NCBI GenBank assembly: GCA_030602885.1
Contig: JAUVYV010000009.1
Coordinates: forward strand, 25,950-89,949
Direction: 5' to 3'
Length of the DNA stretch: 64,000 nt
Origin: Phycisphaerales bacterium
Lineage (GTDB): Bacteria; Planctomycetota; Phycisphaerae; Sedimentisphaerales; Anaerobacaceae
Of the stretch, positions 33,416 through 42,832 are shown in pieces (within the stretch, counting starts at the first letter, position 1; every line of letters starts with the position of its first letter). The notes below the pieces were generated by a model. That model worked only from the letters and a program-made list of their open reading frames with translations, ran no database searches and had not been told where the DNA came from. Both the position numbers and the translations under genes were made by a program.

Positions 33416-34732
33416 GTGGAATCGGCCCGCATTGTGATTACCGGTCTTGGTGCTGTCAGCCCTTTGGGACTGAACGCCGCCGACATGTGGTCGGGCCTCT
33501 GCGCTGCTACAAGCGGCATAGGAACGATCACATCGTTCGACCCGGCAAAATTCCCCTGCAAGCTGGCCGGCGAGGTCACGGAGTACAAGATTCGCGACTA
33601 TGTACCGAAGTCTCTGCGCAAATCGACAAAGCTGATGAGCAAAAACATTGAGCTTGCGATAATTGCTGCCGCCGAGGCGCTCGGTGACAGCGGACTGGTG
33701 ACAAAGGGGATAGACCCGGACAATGTCAGCGTTGACCCGACCCGGATGGCTATTAACCTTGGTGCGGGCCTGATAAGCTGTGATGTGGAGGAGATAGCCC
33801 CTGCCGTAGCGCACAGCGTGACCGACGGCCAATTCGATATCCACAAATGGGGCAAAGAGGGGCTTGGACTGGTCACGCCGTTGTGGCTGCTCAAGTACCT
33901 GCCGAATATGCTCGCCTGTCACATCGGTATCATTCACGACATACAGGGGCCCAGCAATACCATAACCAGTGCCGAGGCCTCGGCGCTGGTGGCTATAGCG
34001 GAAGCTGCGGAGGTTATCGAGCGAGGCGATAGTGACATCGCCCTGGCCGGCGGCGCCGAAGCGAAGGTGCACCCGATTATTTTGCTGCGTCAGATATTGC
34101 TGCGAAGGGCCACCACTGAGAACAACGACGAGCCGCAGCGGGCGTGCAGGCCGTTCGATGCCGATGCGAAGGGCTCGGTCTTCGGCGACGGTGCGGGGAT
34201 AGTCGTTTTGGAGAGTCTTCAGAACGCACGGAATCGAGACGCGAGGATTTACGCCGAGATTGCCGGTACAGCCCAGAGCATAAGTATAAATCCGCAATAC
34301 GAGCGCCTGGAGCCGGACGGCAGAGGTGTTCAGATAGCAGTCACCAAGGCACTGTGCGATGCGCAGATAGAGCCCGACGAGCTTGATTTGATAATCCCGC
34401 ATGGGACCGGGATACCGCAGGACGATATGGCTGAGGCAAAAGGTATCGAGGCAGCCCTTGGCCAGGCGGTGGCTGATGTTCCCGTCTGGCCGACCAAGAG
34501 CATGCTCAGCACCACCGGTGCTGCCTGCGGCGGGCTCGATGTCGTCGCTGCGGTCTGCGCAATGAGAGACGGCGTGATACCGGCCGCAAAAAACTGCGAT
34601 AATAAAATTGGTGGTTGCAACCTGAATATAGTCACTGAATCGCAGAAAAAAGATATCAGTTATGTTTTGTGTTTCAGCTATACCTACGGCGGCCAGACCG
34701 CTGCGGTCGTGCTAAAGAAGATCGAGGATTAA
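33416..34732 (+). CDS. Ketosynthase-like chain length factor (catalytic Cys replaced by Glu)
   Basis: 438-aa thiolase-fold KAS II/FabF-like protein. The N terminus ARIVITGLGAVSPLGLN and the FGDGAGIVVLE motif are normal. At the nucleophilic elbow, where FabF has Cys (TACATG-like), this protein reads ITSAEASALV, so Glu187 replaces the Cys; codon GAG at 33974-33976. The first active-site His is kept (PHGTGI, His329), but the second is lost (KSMLSTTGAA where FabF has KSMLGHLIGAAG). This combination matches KS-beta/chain length factors of type II polyketide systems, which pair with an active KS. Start GTG with AGGAGG upstream. The intact KS follows after 12 bp. Confidence 0.85.
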   Translation: MESARIVITGLGAVSPLGLNAADMWSGLCAATSGIGTITSFDPAKFPCKLAGEVTEYKIRDYVPKSLRKSTKLMSKNIELAIIAAAEALGDSGLVTKGIDPDNVSVDPTRMAINLGAGLISCDVEEIAPAVAHSVTDGQFDIHKWGKEGLGLVTPLWLLKYLPNMLACHIGIIHDIQGPSNTITSAEASALVAIAEAAEVIERGDSDIALAGGAEAKVHPIILLRQILLRRATTENNDEPQRACRPFDADAKGSVFGDGAGIVVLESLQNARNRDARIYAEIAGTAQSISINPQYERLEPDGRGVQIAVTKALCDAQIEPDELDLIIPHGTGIPQDDMAEAKGIEAALGQAVADVPVWPTKSMLSTTGAACGGLDVVAAVCAMRDGVIPAAKNCDNKIGGCNLNIVTESQKKDISYVLCFSYTYGGQTAAVVLKKIED

Positions 34733-34744
34733 ACGGTAGGAGCG

Positions 34745-36064
34745 ATGACGCACAAGGGAACAACTAAACGGGTGGTTATAACCGGCATGGGAATCGTATG
34801 TCCACTGGGGCACGATGTGGAAAGTGCCTGGGCGGCGATGATGGCCGGCAAGAGCGGAGTGGCAAAGACGACGATTTTCGATGCATCGACGTTCCCGACG
34901 ACCTTCAGTGCAGAGGTTAAGGGCTATGATTTCAGGAAGTTTACGAAAAGACCCGAACTTCACAAGGACGGCAATCGCGGCACCGGTTTCGTTATAGGCG
35001 CCACGGCGCAGGCGTGCTGTCAGGCGGGAATTGATATTGAGACCGACACGCCTTCGGACGAAATCGACCGGCTGCGGATGGGGATATATCTGGGGGCCGG
35101 CGAGGGCTCGGCAAACAGCGATGCGTTTTTCAGTTCGATTGTCGCCGGATGGGACGATGAAAACCACCGGATGGACTGGGCGAAGTGGACTCTGGCGGCA
35201 CAGTCGAAGATGCGTGCAATGCACGAGCTCGAGCAGGAATCGAATATGCCGCCCGCTCATATCGCGATGATGACCGGTGCGCGTGGGCCGGTGCGAGCGT
35301 GTCTTACGGCCTGTGCGGCCGGCACGCAGGCCGTTGGCGAGGCGATGATGATGATTCGCAGAGGCGATGCGGACGTCGTTATTGCAGGCGGTGCACATTC
35401 GATGATACACCCGCTGGGACAAACCGGATTTAACCGCCTGACCGCAATATCCACGCGCAACGACAGCCCCGAGACGGCGTCACGACCATTTACCGCGAGC
35501 AGGGACGGCTTTGTATTAGGCGAAGGCGCGGCTATACTGATCATGGAAAGCCTCGACTCAGCGAAAAACAGGGACGCAAAAATTCTTGCCGAGGTTATCG
35601 GCTACGGCAGCAGCAGCGACGCATTCCGGATTACCGATATGCACGAGGAAGGACGCGGTGCAATACAGGCGATTGAGGCGGCGCTGCGCGATTCGCAGAT
35701 AACATACAAGGATGTGGACTATATCAATACGCACGGGACAAGCACCACAGAGAACGATTCTATTGAGACCAAGGCGATAAAGGCCGTGTTCAAGAAAAGA
35801 GCTAAGCAGGTCCCCGCCAGCAGTGTCAAGAGCATGCTCGGACACCTGATCGGTGCGGCAGGCGCTGCCGAGCTGATTACCTGCGTCCTGGCTATACGTG
35901 ATAATATCGTGCCGCCGACTATGAACCTAAATGACCCGGACCCGGCACTTGACCTGGATTATGTGCCAAACGCACCGCGTAGATGTGAGGTCAATATCGC
36001 AATGAACGAATCGTTCGGATTCGGCGGGCAGAATAACGTTGTGATTATTAAAAGATATGAATAA
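34745..36064 (+). CDS. Beta-ketoacyl-ACP synthase (FabF/KS-alpha type)
   Basis: 439-aa catalytically complete ketosynthase. The nucleophile Cys190 lies in LTACAAGTQAVGEA, the His pair is His330 (THGTST) and His367 (SVKSMLGHLIGAAG), and GFGGQN is near the C terminus. AGGAG lies five bases upstream of the ATG. A longer-than-usual segment at residues about 125-170 (DDENHRMDWAKWTLAAQSKM) separates the domain halves. With the Cys-less partner just upstream it forms a probable KS-alpha/KS-beta heterodimer performing decarboxylative chain elongation on the cluster's ACP. No ketoreductase or acyltransferase is adjacent, so these would be borrowed from fatty-acid synthesis. Confidence 0.92.
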   Translation: MTHKGTTKRVVITGMGIVCPLGHDVESAWAAMMAGKSGVAKTTIFDASTFPTTFSAEVKGYDFRKFTKRPELHKDGNRGTGFVIGATAQACCQAGIDIETDTPSDEIDRLRMGIYLGAGEGSANSDAFFSSIVAGWDDENHRMDWAKWTLAAQSKMRAMHELEQESNMPPAHIAMMTGARGPVRACLTACAAGTQAVGEAMMMIRRGDADVVIAGGAHSMIHPLGQTGFNRLTAISTRNDSPETASRPFTASRDGFVLGEGAAILIMESLDSAKNRDAKILAEVIGYGSSSDAFRITDMHEEGRGAIQAIEAALRDSQITYKDVDYINTHGTSTTENDSIETKAIKAVFKKRAKQVPASSVKSMLGHLIGAAGAAELITCVLAIRDNIVPPTMNLNDPDPALDLDYVPNAPRRCEVNIAMNESFGFGGQNNVVIIKRYE

Positions 36065-36092
36065 AATCACGAGCTGAAAAAGTCATAACTAT

Positions 36093-36124
36093 ACGCAATA
36101 CACAATACGGACGACGCAATACGA
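36093..36124. repeat. CGCAATACACAATACG intergenic repeat before serS
   Basis: Degenerate repeats of CGCAATAC between the ketosynthase gene and serS; same family as at 28964 (opposite orientation) and 56157. Confidence 0.6.
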
Positions 36125-36127
36125 AAT

Positions 36128-37405
36128 ATGATTGATATAAAAGAAATCCGAGAGAATCCGGAGAGATTCAAAAAAGCTGCAAAGGACAAGAAGTTCGACA
36201 TCAATATTGACCTATTGCTGAAGATTGATGCCGAGTTACTTGCTGCCAAGCAGAAACTACAAGATATAGCCACTGACAAAAATCGGATTGGCAAGGATAT
36301 CCCGAACCTTGAGGGCGACAAGAAGGACGCGGCTATAGCGCAGCTTACTCAACTGAAGAAAGACGAGGCAAATTTAAGGGCAAAGACCGTACTTACTCTA
36401 GTACCGGAATTGGGCGATCTTGTGCTCAAGGTTGCTCAGCCGGCCGATGACGATGTCCCTTTAGGCAAAGACGATACCGAGAACGTCGAGTTAAGAAAAG
36501 AGGGCAAGATTCGCGAGTTTGATTTCGAGCCGAAAGACCACGTTCAGCTCGGCCTTGACCTCGATATTATCGATATCGAGCGCGGCGTTAAATTGGCAGG
36601 GACGCGCAACTACTTTCTAAAAGGCGACGGCGCCCGCCTGCACTGGGCTATTCTGCAGTTTGCGATGGACACGATGATCGCCAAAGGCTATGTCCCGATG
36701 TCTGTGCCGCTCTTGATGAGGGACAAGGTGATGCGGGGGACGGGCTATTACCCGGGCTCGGAAGAGCAGACCTACCGAACGGAAAAGGATGAGCTGAACC
36801 TGGCCGGAACTGCCGAGGTACCGCTCACTGCCTATCACATGGGCGAGATTCTAAAAGGCAAGGACCTGCCGTTAAAGTTCGTCGGGATGTCGAGCTGCTT
36901 TCGCCGTGAGGCCGGCGCCGCGGGCAAGGACACATACGGCCTATACCGTATCCACCAGTTCGACAAGGTCGAGCAGGTGGTGATTTGTGGCAATAGCATC
37001 GAAGAGAGCAATAAGTATCACGAGGAAATCCTCGCAAATGCCGAAGCCGTGATGCAGGCCCTCGAACTGCCCTACCGCGTTGTGGTCGTCTGCACCGGCG
37101 ACCTTGGCAGAGGCCAGGCAAAGAAATACGACATCGAGGCCTGGATGCCTTCTCGCGGAAACTACTGCGAGACCCACAGCGCAAGCAAATTCTACGACTT
37201 CCAGGCAAGACGAATGAACCTGCGGTACAAAGATACCGCAACAAAGAAAAACCTCTTCTGCCACACGCTCAACAATACGGTTATCGCCTCACCAAGGATA
37301 CTGATACCTATCCTCGAGTTGTATCAAAACGCTGACGGCTCGGTGACAATACCCACGGTCCTCCAGCCGTATATGGGCGACAGAGATAAAATCGCTAAGA
37401 GTTGA
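36128..37405 (+). CDS. serS: Seryl-tRNA synthetase
   Basis: Class II aminoacyl-tRNA synthetase of 425 aa that charges tRNA-Ser. It has the N-terminal antiparallel coiled-coil arm (about residues 30-100, rich in K/E/L), motif 2 as SSCFRREAGAAGKDTYGLYR, and motif 3 as NTVIASPRILIPILE. The active-site TAEVPLTAYHMGEIL and EAWMPSRGNYCETHSASKF regions are conserved. Normal length and ends, so the short open stretch after the stop is probably not part of it. It is the first housekeeping gene after the acyl-chain cluster and is separated from it by a 63-bp repeat-bearing spacer. Confidence 0.96.
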   Translation: MIDIKEIRENPERFKKAAKDKKFDINIDLLLKIDAELLAAKQKLQDIATDKNRIGKDIPNLEGDKKDAAIAQLTQLKKDEANLRAKTVLTLVPELGDLVLKVAQPADDDVPLGKDDTENVELRKEGKIREFDFEPKDHVQLGLDLDIIDIERGVKLAGTRNYFLKGDGARLHWAILQFAMDTMIAKGYVPMSVPLLMRDKVMRGTGYYPGSEEQTYRTEKDELNLAGTAEVPLTAYHMGEILKGKDLPLKFVGMSSCFRREAGAAGKDTYGLYRIHQFDKVEQVVICGNSIEESNKYHEEILANAEAVMQALELPYRVVVVCTGDLGRGQAKKYDIEAWMPSRGNYCETHSASKFYDFQARRMNLRYKDTATKKNLFCHTLNNTVIASPRILIPILELYQNADGSVTIPTVLQPYMGDRDKIAKS

Positions 37406-37522
37406 GAGCGGGCGGACAGGGATGGCTACGATGTGCCGGTTGTCTATTGCCTGAAAAACGCCAAAGCGACGACCTGGACGATGGAAACAAACTTCAATCC
37501 CAAGGAATACATCCAGCTTTAG
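37406..37522 (+). pseudogene. Possible C-terminal remnant of an unknown gene
   Basis: The DNA after the serS stop stays open, in the serS frame, for 38 codons and reads like protein (DGYDVPVVYCLKNAKATTWT, then METNFNPKEYIQL) before TAG at 37520-37522. There is no start codon of its own in a good context. The low-complexity-free sequence suggests the tail of a decayed gene. The family is not recognised. Confidence 0.3.
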
Positions 37523-37583
37523 AGGCTACCGCTCAGGCTGGGGACACAGTCACACGGTGGCAGATTTATTCTGCTGAAAACTG

Positions 37584-37611
37584 TTGAATCACCCCTCTAA
37601 TCCCTTATAAT
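37584..37611 (+). promoter_or_regulatory. Sigma-70-like promoter of the ABC-2 exporter operon
   Basis: TTGAAT (37584-37589), 16 bp, TATAAT (37606-37611), about 100 bp upstream of the ATP-binding gene. The spacer from serS to this point has no gene other than the possible remnant. Confidence 0.55.
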
Positions 37612-37711
37612 CTCAGGGCAGATTGCCCAGGTTGACATCTCTGATGGAGGTTATCTGGTCTCGTTCGGTTATTAACGGCCCTTTTTTCAGGCCGGTGTCT
37701 GGTGATATGAT

Positions 37712-38665
37712 ATGCCTGTTCTCGAAGTAAACACTATCAGGAAGGAATTCGGCACGCTCGTTGCCGTCAACGATGTAACCTTCTCGTTAGAGCAGGGACA
37801 GGTACTGGGTCTGATAGGGCCCAACGGTGCCGGCAAGACTACACTGCTTCGGATACTGGCGACGGTGCTTCGGCCAACGAGCGGCTCGGTGTCGATGCTG
37901 GGCTACGACCTTAGAAAAGAATATCTGCAGATAAGAAAACACCTCGGATTTCTGCCCGATTTTTTCAACCTCTACAACGACCTTACCCTTCGCGAGTGTC
38001 TCGAGTTTTTCGCCGGGGCGTACAAAATGCCCGAGGATTCGATACCGAAACGCATAGACGAAGTCCTCGAGTACGTTGAGCTTGAGTACAAGCGAAACGA
38101 CTTCGTTCGCCATCTCTCACGCGGGATGGTTCAGCGAATGGGGGTCGGCGTTCTGCTGGTACACGAGCCGGATGTCTTCCTGTTGGATGAGCCGGCGTCG
38201 GGACTCGACCCCAAGGCAAGAATTCAGCTTCGCAGAGTCCTCAAGAAGCTGGCCGGCGAGGGCAAGACGATTATCATCTCATCTCACATCCTGACCGAGC
38301 TGAGCGGTTTCTGTTCTCATATCGCCATAATGAACAAGGGCAATATCGTCCTGGATGGCGCGGTGGATGAGATTCAGCGAAAGGTCTTTGACACAAGGCG
38401 GCTGACCATATCTGTAGTGGACGGCAGCGACCGGGCCGTTTCGGTGATTAAGGAATTCGCCGGTGCCGACCCGGTCATAGTAGAGGGCAACAACATAACC
38501 GTTGACATCAACGCCGATGAGCGGCAGCTCGCCGAGCTCAATGCGCTGCTGGTATCGAAGGGAGTGAAGGTTTACAGCTTCTGCGAAGAAAAGACCGACC
38601 TTGAGGATTTGTTTATGGAGATTTCGACGAACGAGCAATATACGTCAGAGGAGAGCCGGCAGTGA
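37712..38665 (+). CDS. ABC transporter ATP-binding protein (ABC-2 exporter)
   Basis: 317-aa ATPase. Walker A GPNGAGKTTLLRIL, signature LSRGMVQRMGVGVLL, Walker B VFLLDEPASGLDP, H-loop IIISSHILTELSGFC. The C-terminal about 85 residues form the small domain usual for ABC-2/NatA-type ATPases. The stop TGA overlaps the ATG of the permease gene by one base (TGATG), so the pair is translationally coupled. The transported substrate is unknown. Confidence 0.92.
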   Translation: MPVLEVNTIRKEFGTLVAVNDVTFSLEQGQVLGLIGPNGAGKTTLLRILATVLRPTSGSVSMLGYDLRKEYLQIRKHLGFLPDFFNLYNDLTLRECLEFFAGAYKMPEDSIPKRIDEVLEYVELEYKRNDFVRHLSRGMVQRMGVGVLLVHEPDVFLLDEPASGLDPKARIQLRRVLKKLAGEGKTIIISSHILTELSGFCSHIAIMNKGNIVLDGAVDEIQRKVFDTRRLTISVVDGSDRAVSVIKEFAGADPVIVEGNNITVDINADERQLAELNALLVSKGVKVYSFCEEKTDLEDLFMEISTNEQYTSEESRQ

Positions 38666-40101
38666 TGTTTGATAATCCACTGATACGTCGTTATCGCTAC
38701 AGTCTGATGCGTCCGCGTCAGTTCTGGATATATATGGCCATATACATTGCCCTGTTGATAATGCTCTTCTTCATCAACTACACCGGCTTCAAGCACGAAC
38801 TGATGTACAAGACCTTCGACGCCCTGTACAGGAGCATTTACTATCAGCTTCTGGTCATACAGGTCCTTGTGCTCTGGGTATGGGGCTCGTTTAATGCGAG
38901 CAGCGCGATAAAAGAAGAGGTCTTTGAGAAGACCTACGATTTCTTCCGTGTGCTGCCGATTCCTGCACGGGCAAAGGCGGTCGGCATCCTTGTGGGAAAA
39001 AATCTCGTTGTCCTTTTCCTGGCAGCAATCAATCTCGTACTGTTGCTGCTGTTCGGGCTTATAGGCGAAGTTAAGACAATCCTGCTGGGCCAGGTAGTGC
39101 TCGTACTGGCATGTGTGACGATACTGGCGAATTCGGTGGCCCTGCTGTCTTCCATTAATCCGAAGGGCAAACGCAAAAAAGGCAGCATAGTCGGTTTTAT
39201 CCTGCTGGCGTTTTTCCTCGGGCCGATGATTATCAACGGACTGATAGAATTCGCGAAGGTTAAGAATGTAGAGACTACCATGGCCAGGTTCTTCGAGCTC
39301 AAGCTTCCCATCATGGTTCTCACCAGTCTGGTCGTGCTCTACTTTAGCTGCTGGAGCATCAAGGGGATACTTCGCAAGTTCACGCGCGAGGATGAGCCCC
39401 TGTTTACGCGGTTCGGCGCGCTTTTGTTTATGGTCGGCTACGAGTTTGTCCTGTTCGGTTTGTTTTACCCATACATCTCGGATATCTCATATTATCCCGA
39501 GCTTGGCGCCCATGCAGTCAACTGTACGTACTGGCTGATATCTCTCTTTGCCGTTCTGGCCGTGCCGCTGGCCTCGGTTCGCAGTTTCGATAGATATCTC
39601 GAGATGGGGGGCCTGGTTCGCAAGAGAACGGGCAGGCGAATGGGAATGCTGCGGCTGCTTACACATTCGAATCTGTTACTGGCTCTGGGGCTCTTTGCGA
39701 TTTGGGCGGCTGTCGCAGCGGTAACGACGCATCTTGCAAAACTTGATATGGTCTATCATCTTCGTGTGATGGCTGTGTTTCTGTCTTTTTACTTGTTCTT
39801 GATTTTGTTCGTCGAGATTTACGTGGTGGTCAGCCCCTATGCGGCGAAGGTGCGTATCTTGCTCATTTTCATCGTCGGTGTGTATGCGATTTTCCCGTTG
39901 ATCCTGGGCGGTCTTTTTGACAGCGACCAGTTGTATTTGCACAGTCCGTTTGGCTACGTGTTCGATATGTTCGGCCGGGCCGACCAGGACATTAACGCTC
40001 AGGTGACCGTAATCGCCGTGAATTTGCTGCTCTGTGCGGTTCCATTGGCTGTGGTGCTGAAGCGTTACCGGCAGGTGATAACTGCCCGACAGAAAATGTG
40101 A
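38665..40101 (+). CDS. ABC-2 exporter membrane subunit
   Basis: About 478 aa, highly hydrophobic, with roughly twelve membrane segments (for example FWIYMAIYIALLIMLFFIN, VLFLAAINLVLLLLFGLIG). The start ATG at 38665 follows AGAGGAG and directly overlaps the ATPase stop; a GTG one codon earlier is also possible. The EEVFEKTYDFFRVLPIPARA motif is typical of ABC-2 permeases at the cytoplasmic coupling helix. It is partner of the ATPase just upstream. Confidence 0.85.
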   Translation: MFDNPLIRRYRYSLMRPRQFWIYMAIYIALLIMLFFINYTGFKHELMYKTFDALYRSIYYQLLVIQVLVLWVWGSFNASSAIKEEVFEKTYDFFRVLPIPARAKAVGILVGKNLVVLFLAAINLVLLLLFGLIGEVKTILLGQVVLVLACVTILANSVALLSSINPKGKRKKGSIVGFILLAFFLGPMIINGLIEFAKVKNVETTMARFFELKLPIMVLTSLVVLYFSCWSIKGILRKFTREDEPLFTRFGALLFMVGYEFVLFGLFYPYISDISYYPELGAHAVNCTYWLISLFAVLAVPLASVRSFDRYLEMGGLVRKRTGRRMGMLRLLTHSNLLLALGLFAIWAAVAAVTTHLAKLDMVYHLRVMAVFLSFYLFLILFVEIYVVVSPYAAKVRILLIFIVGVYAIFPLILGGLFDSDQLYLHSPFGYVFDMFGRADQDINAQVTVIAVNLLLCAVPLAVVLKRYRQVITARQKM

Positions 40102-40146
40102 GGATGCAGGAACTCTTTGGTTAAACAGGAGTGAGCACTGGGGGAG

Positions 40147-40177
40147 GTTTTCGCGGATTGTCCCGGTGTTGCCGTTT
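40147..40177. repeat. Dispersed repeat at the comEC 5' end
   Basis: GGTTTTCGCGGATTGTCCCG then GTGTTGCCG, similar to the block at 31755-31794. It overlaps the possible GTG start of comEC (40166), one reason to prefer the later ATG. Confidence 0.45.
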
Positions 40178-42754
40178 ATGGATGATATCAGACGAAGATT
40201 GGCTGCGATTGACCGGCAATTGGCAAGCCGGACCGCCGGCTACCATCAGCAACTCACAGCCACAACCCCCCTGCTGTTTTGCGCGACAGGTCTAATCCTC
40301 GGAATACTTGTCCAAAGTGCGACAGATGCGCCGGTCTGGATTTGGTTTTTACTGTTGGCTGCCTGCGCTATTTCCGCAGCGGCGTGTTTTGTTTTCCGAA
40401 AAGCCCCCGTGTTCGTGCGGATTGATTCTCTATACGTGGGCGCCTATTTGGCTTTAGTGTGCTTTGTGGCTGTCGGCGCCGTTCGGCTGACAAGCTTCTA
40501 TCGACCCGCAGAAAACGACATTCGCAGACTCGTTGGCGACCAACGTACCCTGGCAACACTGCGCGGACAGATTACCACTGAGCCGTACACCAACTACCGG
40601 CAAAACTGGGCATTCAGCAAGTTCAAATTCACAGACCCATCAACCAGCTTCTACCTGGATGTGCGCGAAATAGATACGGTCGCCGGCTGGACAAACGCGA
40701 GCGGCCGGGTAAGGGTGCAGGTTGACGAACCAGTGATGGATTTGAGAGCCGGCGACTATGTGCAGCTTTACTGCTGGCTCGAACGATTCTCGCCGGCCAC
40801 CAACCCGGGCCAGTTCGATATGGCAAAATACGCCGAACGCCGAGCTGTCTTCGTCGGTGCATCGGTCAAGATGCGCGAGAGTATCATCGTCCTAACCGAT
40901 GGCAAAGGCCTTTGGAGCAGGATAAAGGGTGCAATCAGGGCAGCTGCCACCGAAGCGCTTGTCGGTGACATCTCAGAAGCTGAAACTTCCCGCGGCCTGG
41001 TTGAGGCCCTGTTGCTGGGCTATCGAGGCAATATCGACAGTGACACGTACCGGGCGTTCCGTGAGACGGGACTATTGCATTTCATTAGTCTGTCGGGAAT
41101 GCATCTTGGCATTCTCATAGGCGTCGTGTGGTGGGTTTGTAAGACCGCGGGACTTATGAAACGCACGCGAGCAGCGGTTTGCATCGTTGCAATATGCCTC
41201 TTTATGTGTGTCGTGCCGCCCCGGGCCCCCACGGTCAGGGCGGCCATAATCGTTCTGGTTTACTGCGCTTCATTTTTCTTTCGCAGGCGCCCCAACCACT
41301 TCAACACCCTTTCGCTGGCGGCCATTACCTTGCTGTTAATGAGACCCACTAATCTGTTTGACGCCGGCTGGCAGTTGTCGTTCGCATCCGTGCTCGGCAT
41401 ACTGCTATTCTGCCGCCGTCTTCATTTCTTTCTATATGAGAAGATATTCGGCCATCTCTGGCTCACGGATGCTCTCAAGACCAGGCCATTTTTCTGGATT
41501 GTTTCGCGACCCGGGCCATATATCCTCCAAATGTTTTCCACAGGTCTTGCGGCCTGGCTGGGTGGTGCAGGTATCCTGCTGTACCACTTTTACACCATCA
41601 ATCCTCTGACGAGCGTATGGACAGTGGTCTCATTTCCGTTTGTAGCCCTGATTCTGACGGTCGGTTTCTTGAAGATTCTGCTGTCATTCCTTCTGCCGAG
41701 TATTGCAGCAGGGCTCGGCCTGATAGTAACAGGATTGTCGAAGGCGCTGATTTGCGTTGTTGGCGTTCTTGCTCAACTCGACATTTCACAAATACTCATC
41801 GGCTGCGTGCCCCTGCTGCTCGTACTGCTGTACTACGCGCTCATCATGTGTGGAGCATTTGTTTATTTCAGGCGTCCCGTGATAAAGCAACTGCTTTGCG
41901 GCGCTCTGGCAGTAATCGTCGTCGCCTGGCTTGGAGCATTGAAGCTGCAAAGAACTCACCGCTCCGACCTCAGACTTACAGTACTCGACGTTGGCCACGG
42001 CCAGGCGATTTTCGCGCAGCTACCGGGGAAGGGAAATATCCTGTTTGATGCCGGCTCTCTTAACCGAGATGACATAGGCCGAAGGATTGTCGCGGCCTAT
42101 CTGCGCTATTGCGGCGCGGCCCGGCTCGATGCGATTGTCGTAAGTCATAACGACATAGACCATATCAACGGCATACCCGAGATTGTCGGAAACTGCAAAG
42201 TGGGCGGTATCTATGCAAATGCCGCATTTTTCATAGATATGGAAACAGACCCGTGTAACACAGCAGGATTCCTCGATGACTGCCTGAATAAAAAAGGTCT
42301 TGAAATACATCGCTTAGACAAAGATTTTAATTTAGGCAGTAATGCCAATGTAAAAATCCTCTGGCCGAGTGAGGATGTATGTAAAAATGACGAACTGGGA
42401 GATAATGACAAGTCAGTTGTCTCATTGATTGAGTTCGGCGGCAGGAGAGTCCTTTTTTGTTCTGACATCGAGAGTTTTGCACAACAGGAGATGTTGCGGC
42501 TTTACCCCGACCTGTGTGCGGACGTTATCATTGCGCCTCACCACGGCTCGGCCCGGACAGCCGAACATGAGTTTTTGCAAAAGCTCGAGCCGAAGATTAT
42601 TGTCTGTAGCTGCGGCACAACGGCTTATGAGAAAAAACGTGTGATTGAGCCGAGAGGCCCAGTCAGAACATTTTACACGGCCAGGGACGATGCAGTGACA
42701 ATCCGTATCACCAGCCTCGGCCGAGTAACCATCGAGAGATTTGTCGAACCATAA
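40178..42754 (+). CDS. comEC: DNA internalization-related competence protein ComEC/Rec2
   Basis: About 858 aa from the ATG at 40178 (a GTG at 40166 is in frame). Architecture: N-terminal membrane and OB-like DUF4131 region (TLRGQITTEPYTNYRQNW), the polytopic Competence domain (HFISLSGMHLGILIGVVWWV; PPRAPTVRAAIIVLVY), and a C-terminal metallo-beta-lactamase-like domain (TVLDVGHGQAIFAQLPGKGN, VVSHNDIDHINGIPEI, IAPHHGSARTAEHEF). It forms the inner-membrane channel for single-stranded DNA uptake. A prepilin peptidase is encoded nearby, but no ComEA or type IV pilus genes are visible, so competence is only suggested. Confidence 0.92.
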   Translation: MDDIRRRLAAIDRQLASRTAGYHQQLTATTPLLFCATGLILGILVQSATDAPVWIWFLLLAACAISAAACFVFRKAPVFVRIDSLYVGAYLALVCFVAVGAVRLTSFYRPAENDIRRLVGDQRTLATLRGQITTEPYTNYRQNWAFSKFKFTDPSTSFYLDVREIDTVAGWTNASGRVRVQVDEPVMDLRAGDYVQLYCWLERFSPATNPGQFDMAKYAERRAVFVGASVKMRESIIVLTDGKGLWSRIKGAIRAAATEALVGDISEAETSRGLVEALLLGYRGNIDSDTYRAFRETGLLHFISLSGMHLGILIGVVWWVCKTAGLMKRTRAAVCIVAICLFMCVVPPRAPTVRAAIIVLVYCASFFFRRRPNHFNTLSLAAITLLLMRPTNLFDAGWQLSFASVLGILLFCRRLHFFLYEKIFGHLWLTDALKTRPFFWIVSRPGPYILQMFSTGLAAWLGGAGILLYHFYTINPLTSVWTVVSFPFVALILTVGFLKILLSFLLPSIAAGLGLIVTGLSKALICVVGVLAQLDISQILIGCVPLLLVLLYYALIMCGAFVYFRRPVIKQLLCGALAVIVVAWLGALKLQRTHRSDLRLTVLDVGHGQAIFAQLPGKGNILFDAGSLNRDDIGRRIVAAYLRYCGAARLDAIVVSHNDIDHINGIPEIVGNCKVGGIYANAAFFIDMETDPCNTAGFLDDCLNKKGLEIHRLDKDFNLGSNANVKILWPSEDVCKNDELGDNDKSVVSLIEFGGRRVLFCSDIESFAQQEMLRLYPDLCADVIIAPHHGSARTAEHEFLQKLEPKIIVCSCGTTAYEKKRVIEPRGPVRTFYTARDDAVTIRITSLGRVTIERFVEP

Positions 42755-42779
42755 AAAAAGCCCTTACCGTATAAGGGCT
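42753..42779 (-). terminator. Rho-independent terminator for the OmpA-like gene
   Basis: Minus-strand RNA would form AGCCCUUA / UAAGGGCU with a five-base loop, followed by seven U (A-run at 42753-42759). It ends the minus-strand OmpA-like gene about 55 bp downstream of its stop and abuts the comEC stop. Confidence 0.8.
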
Positions 42780-42832
42780 CGTGTTCAAAGACTAACATTG
42801 AATGCGGTGTACTGTATCAACACCGGCTTACA

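Noticed and set aside
37406..37522. Stop-codon readthrough extension of serS
   Set aside because: SerS already has its usual length; the in-frame openness has a one-in-three chance, so a remnant of another gene is more likely.
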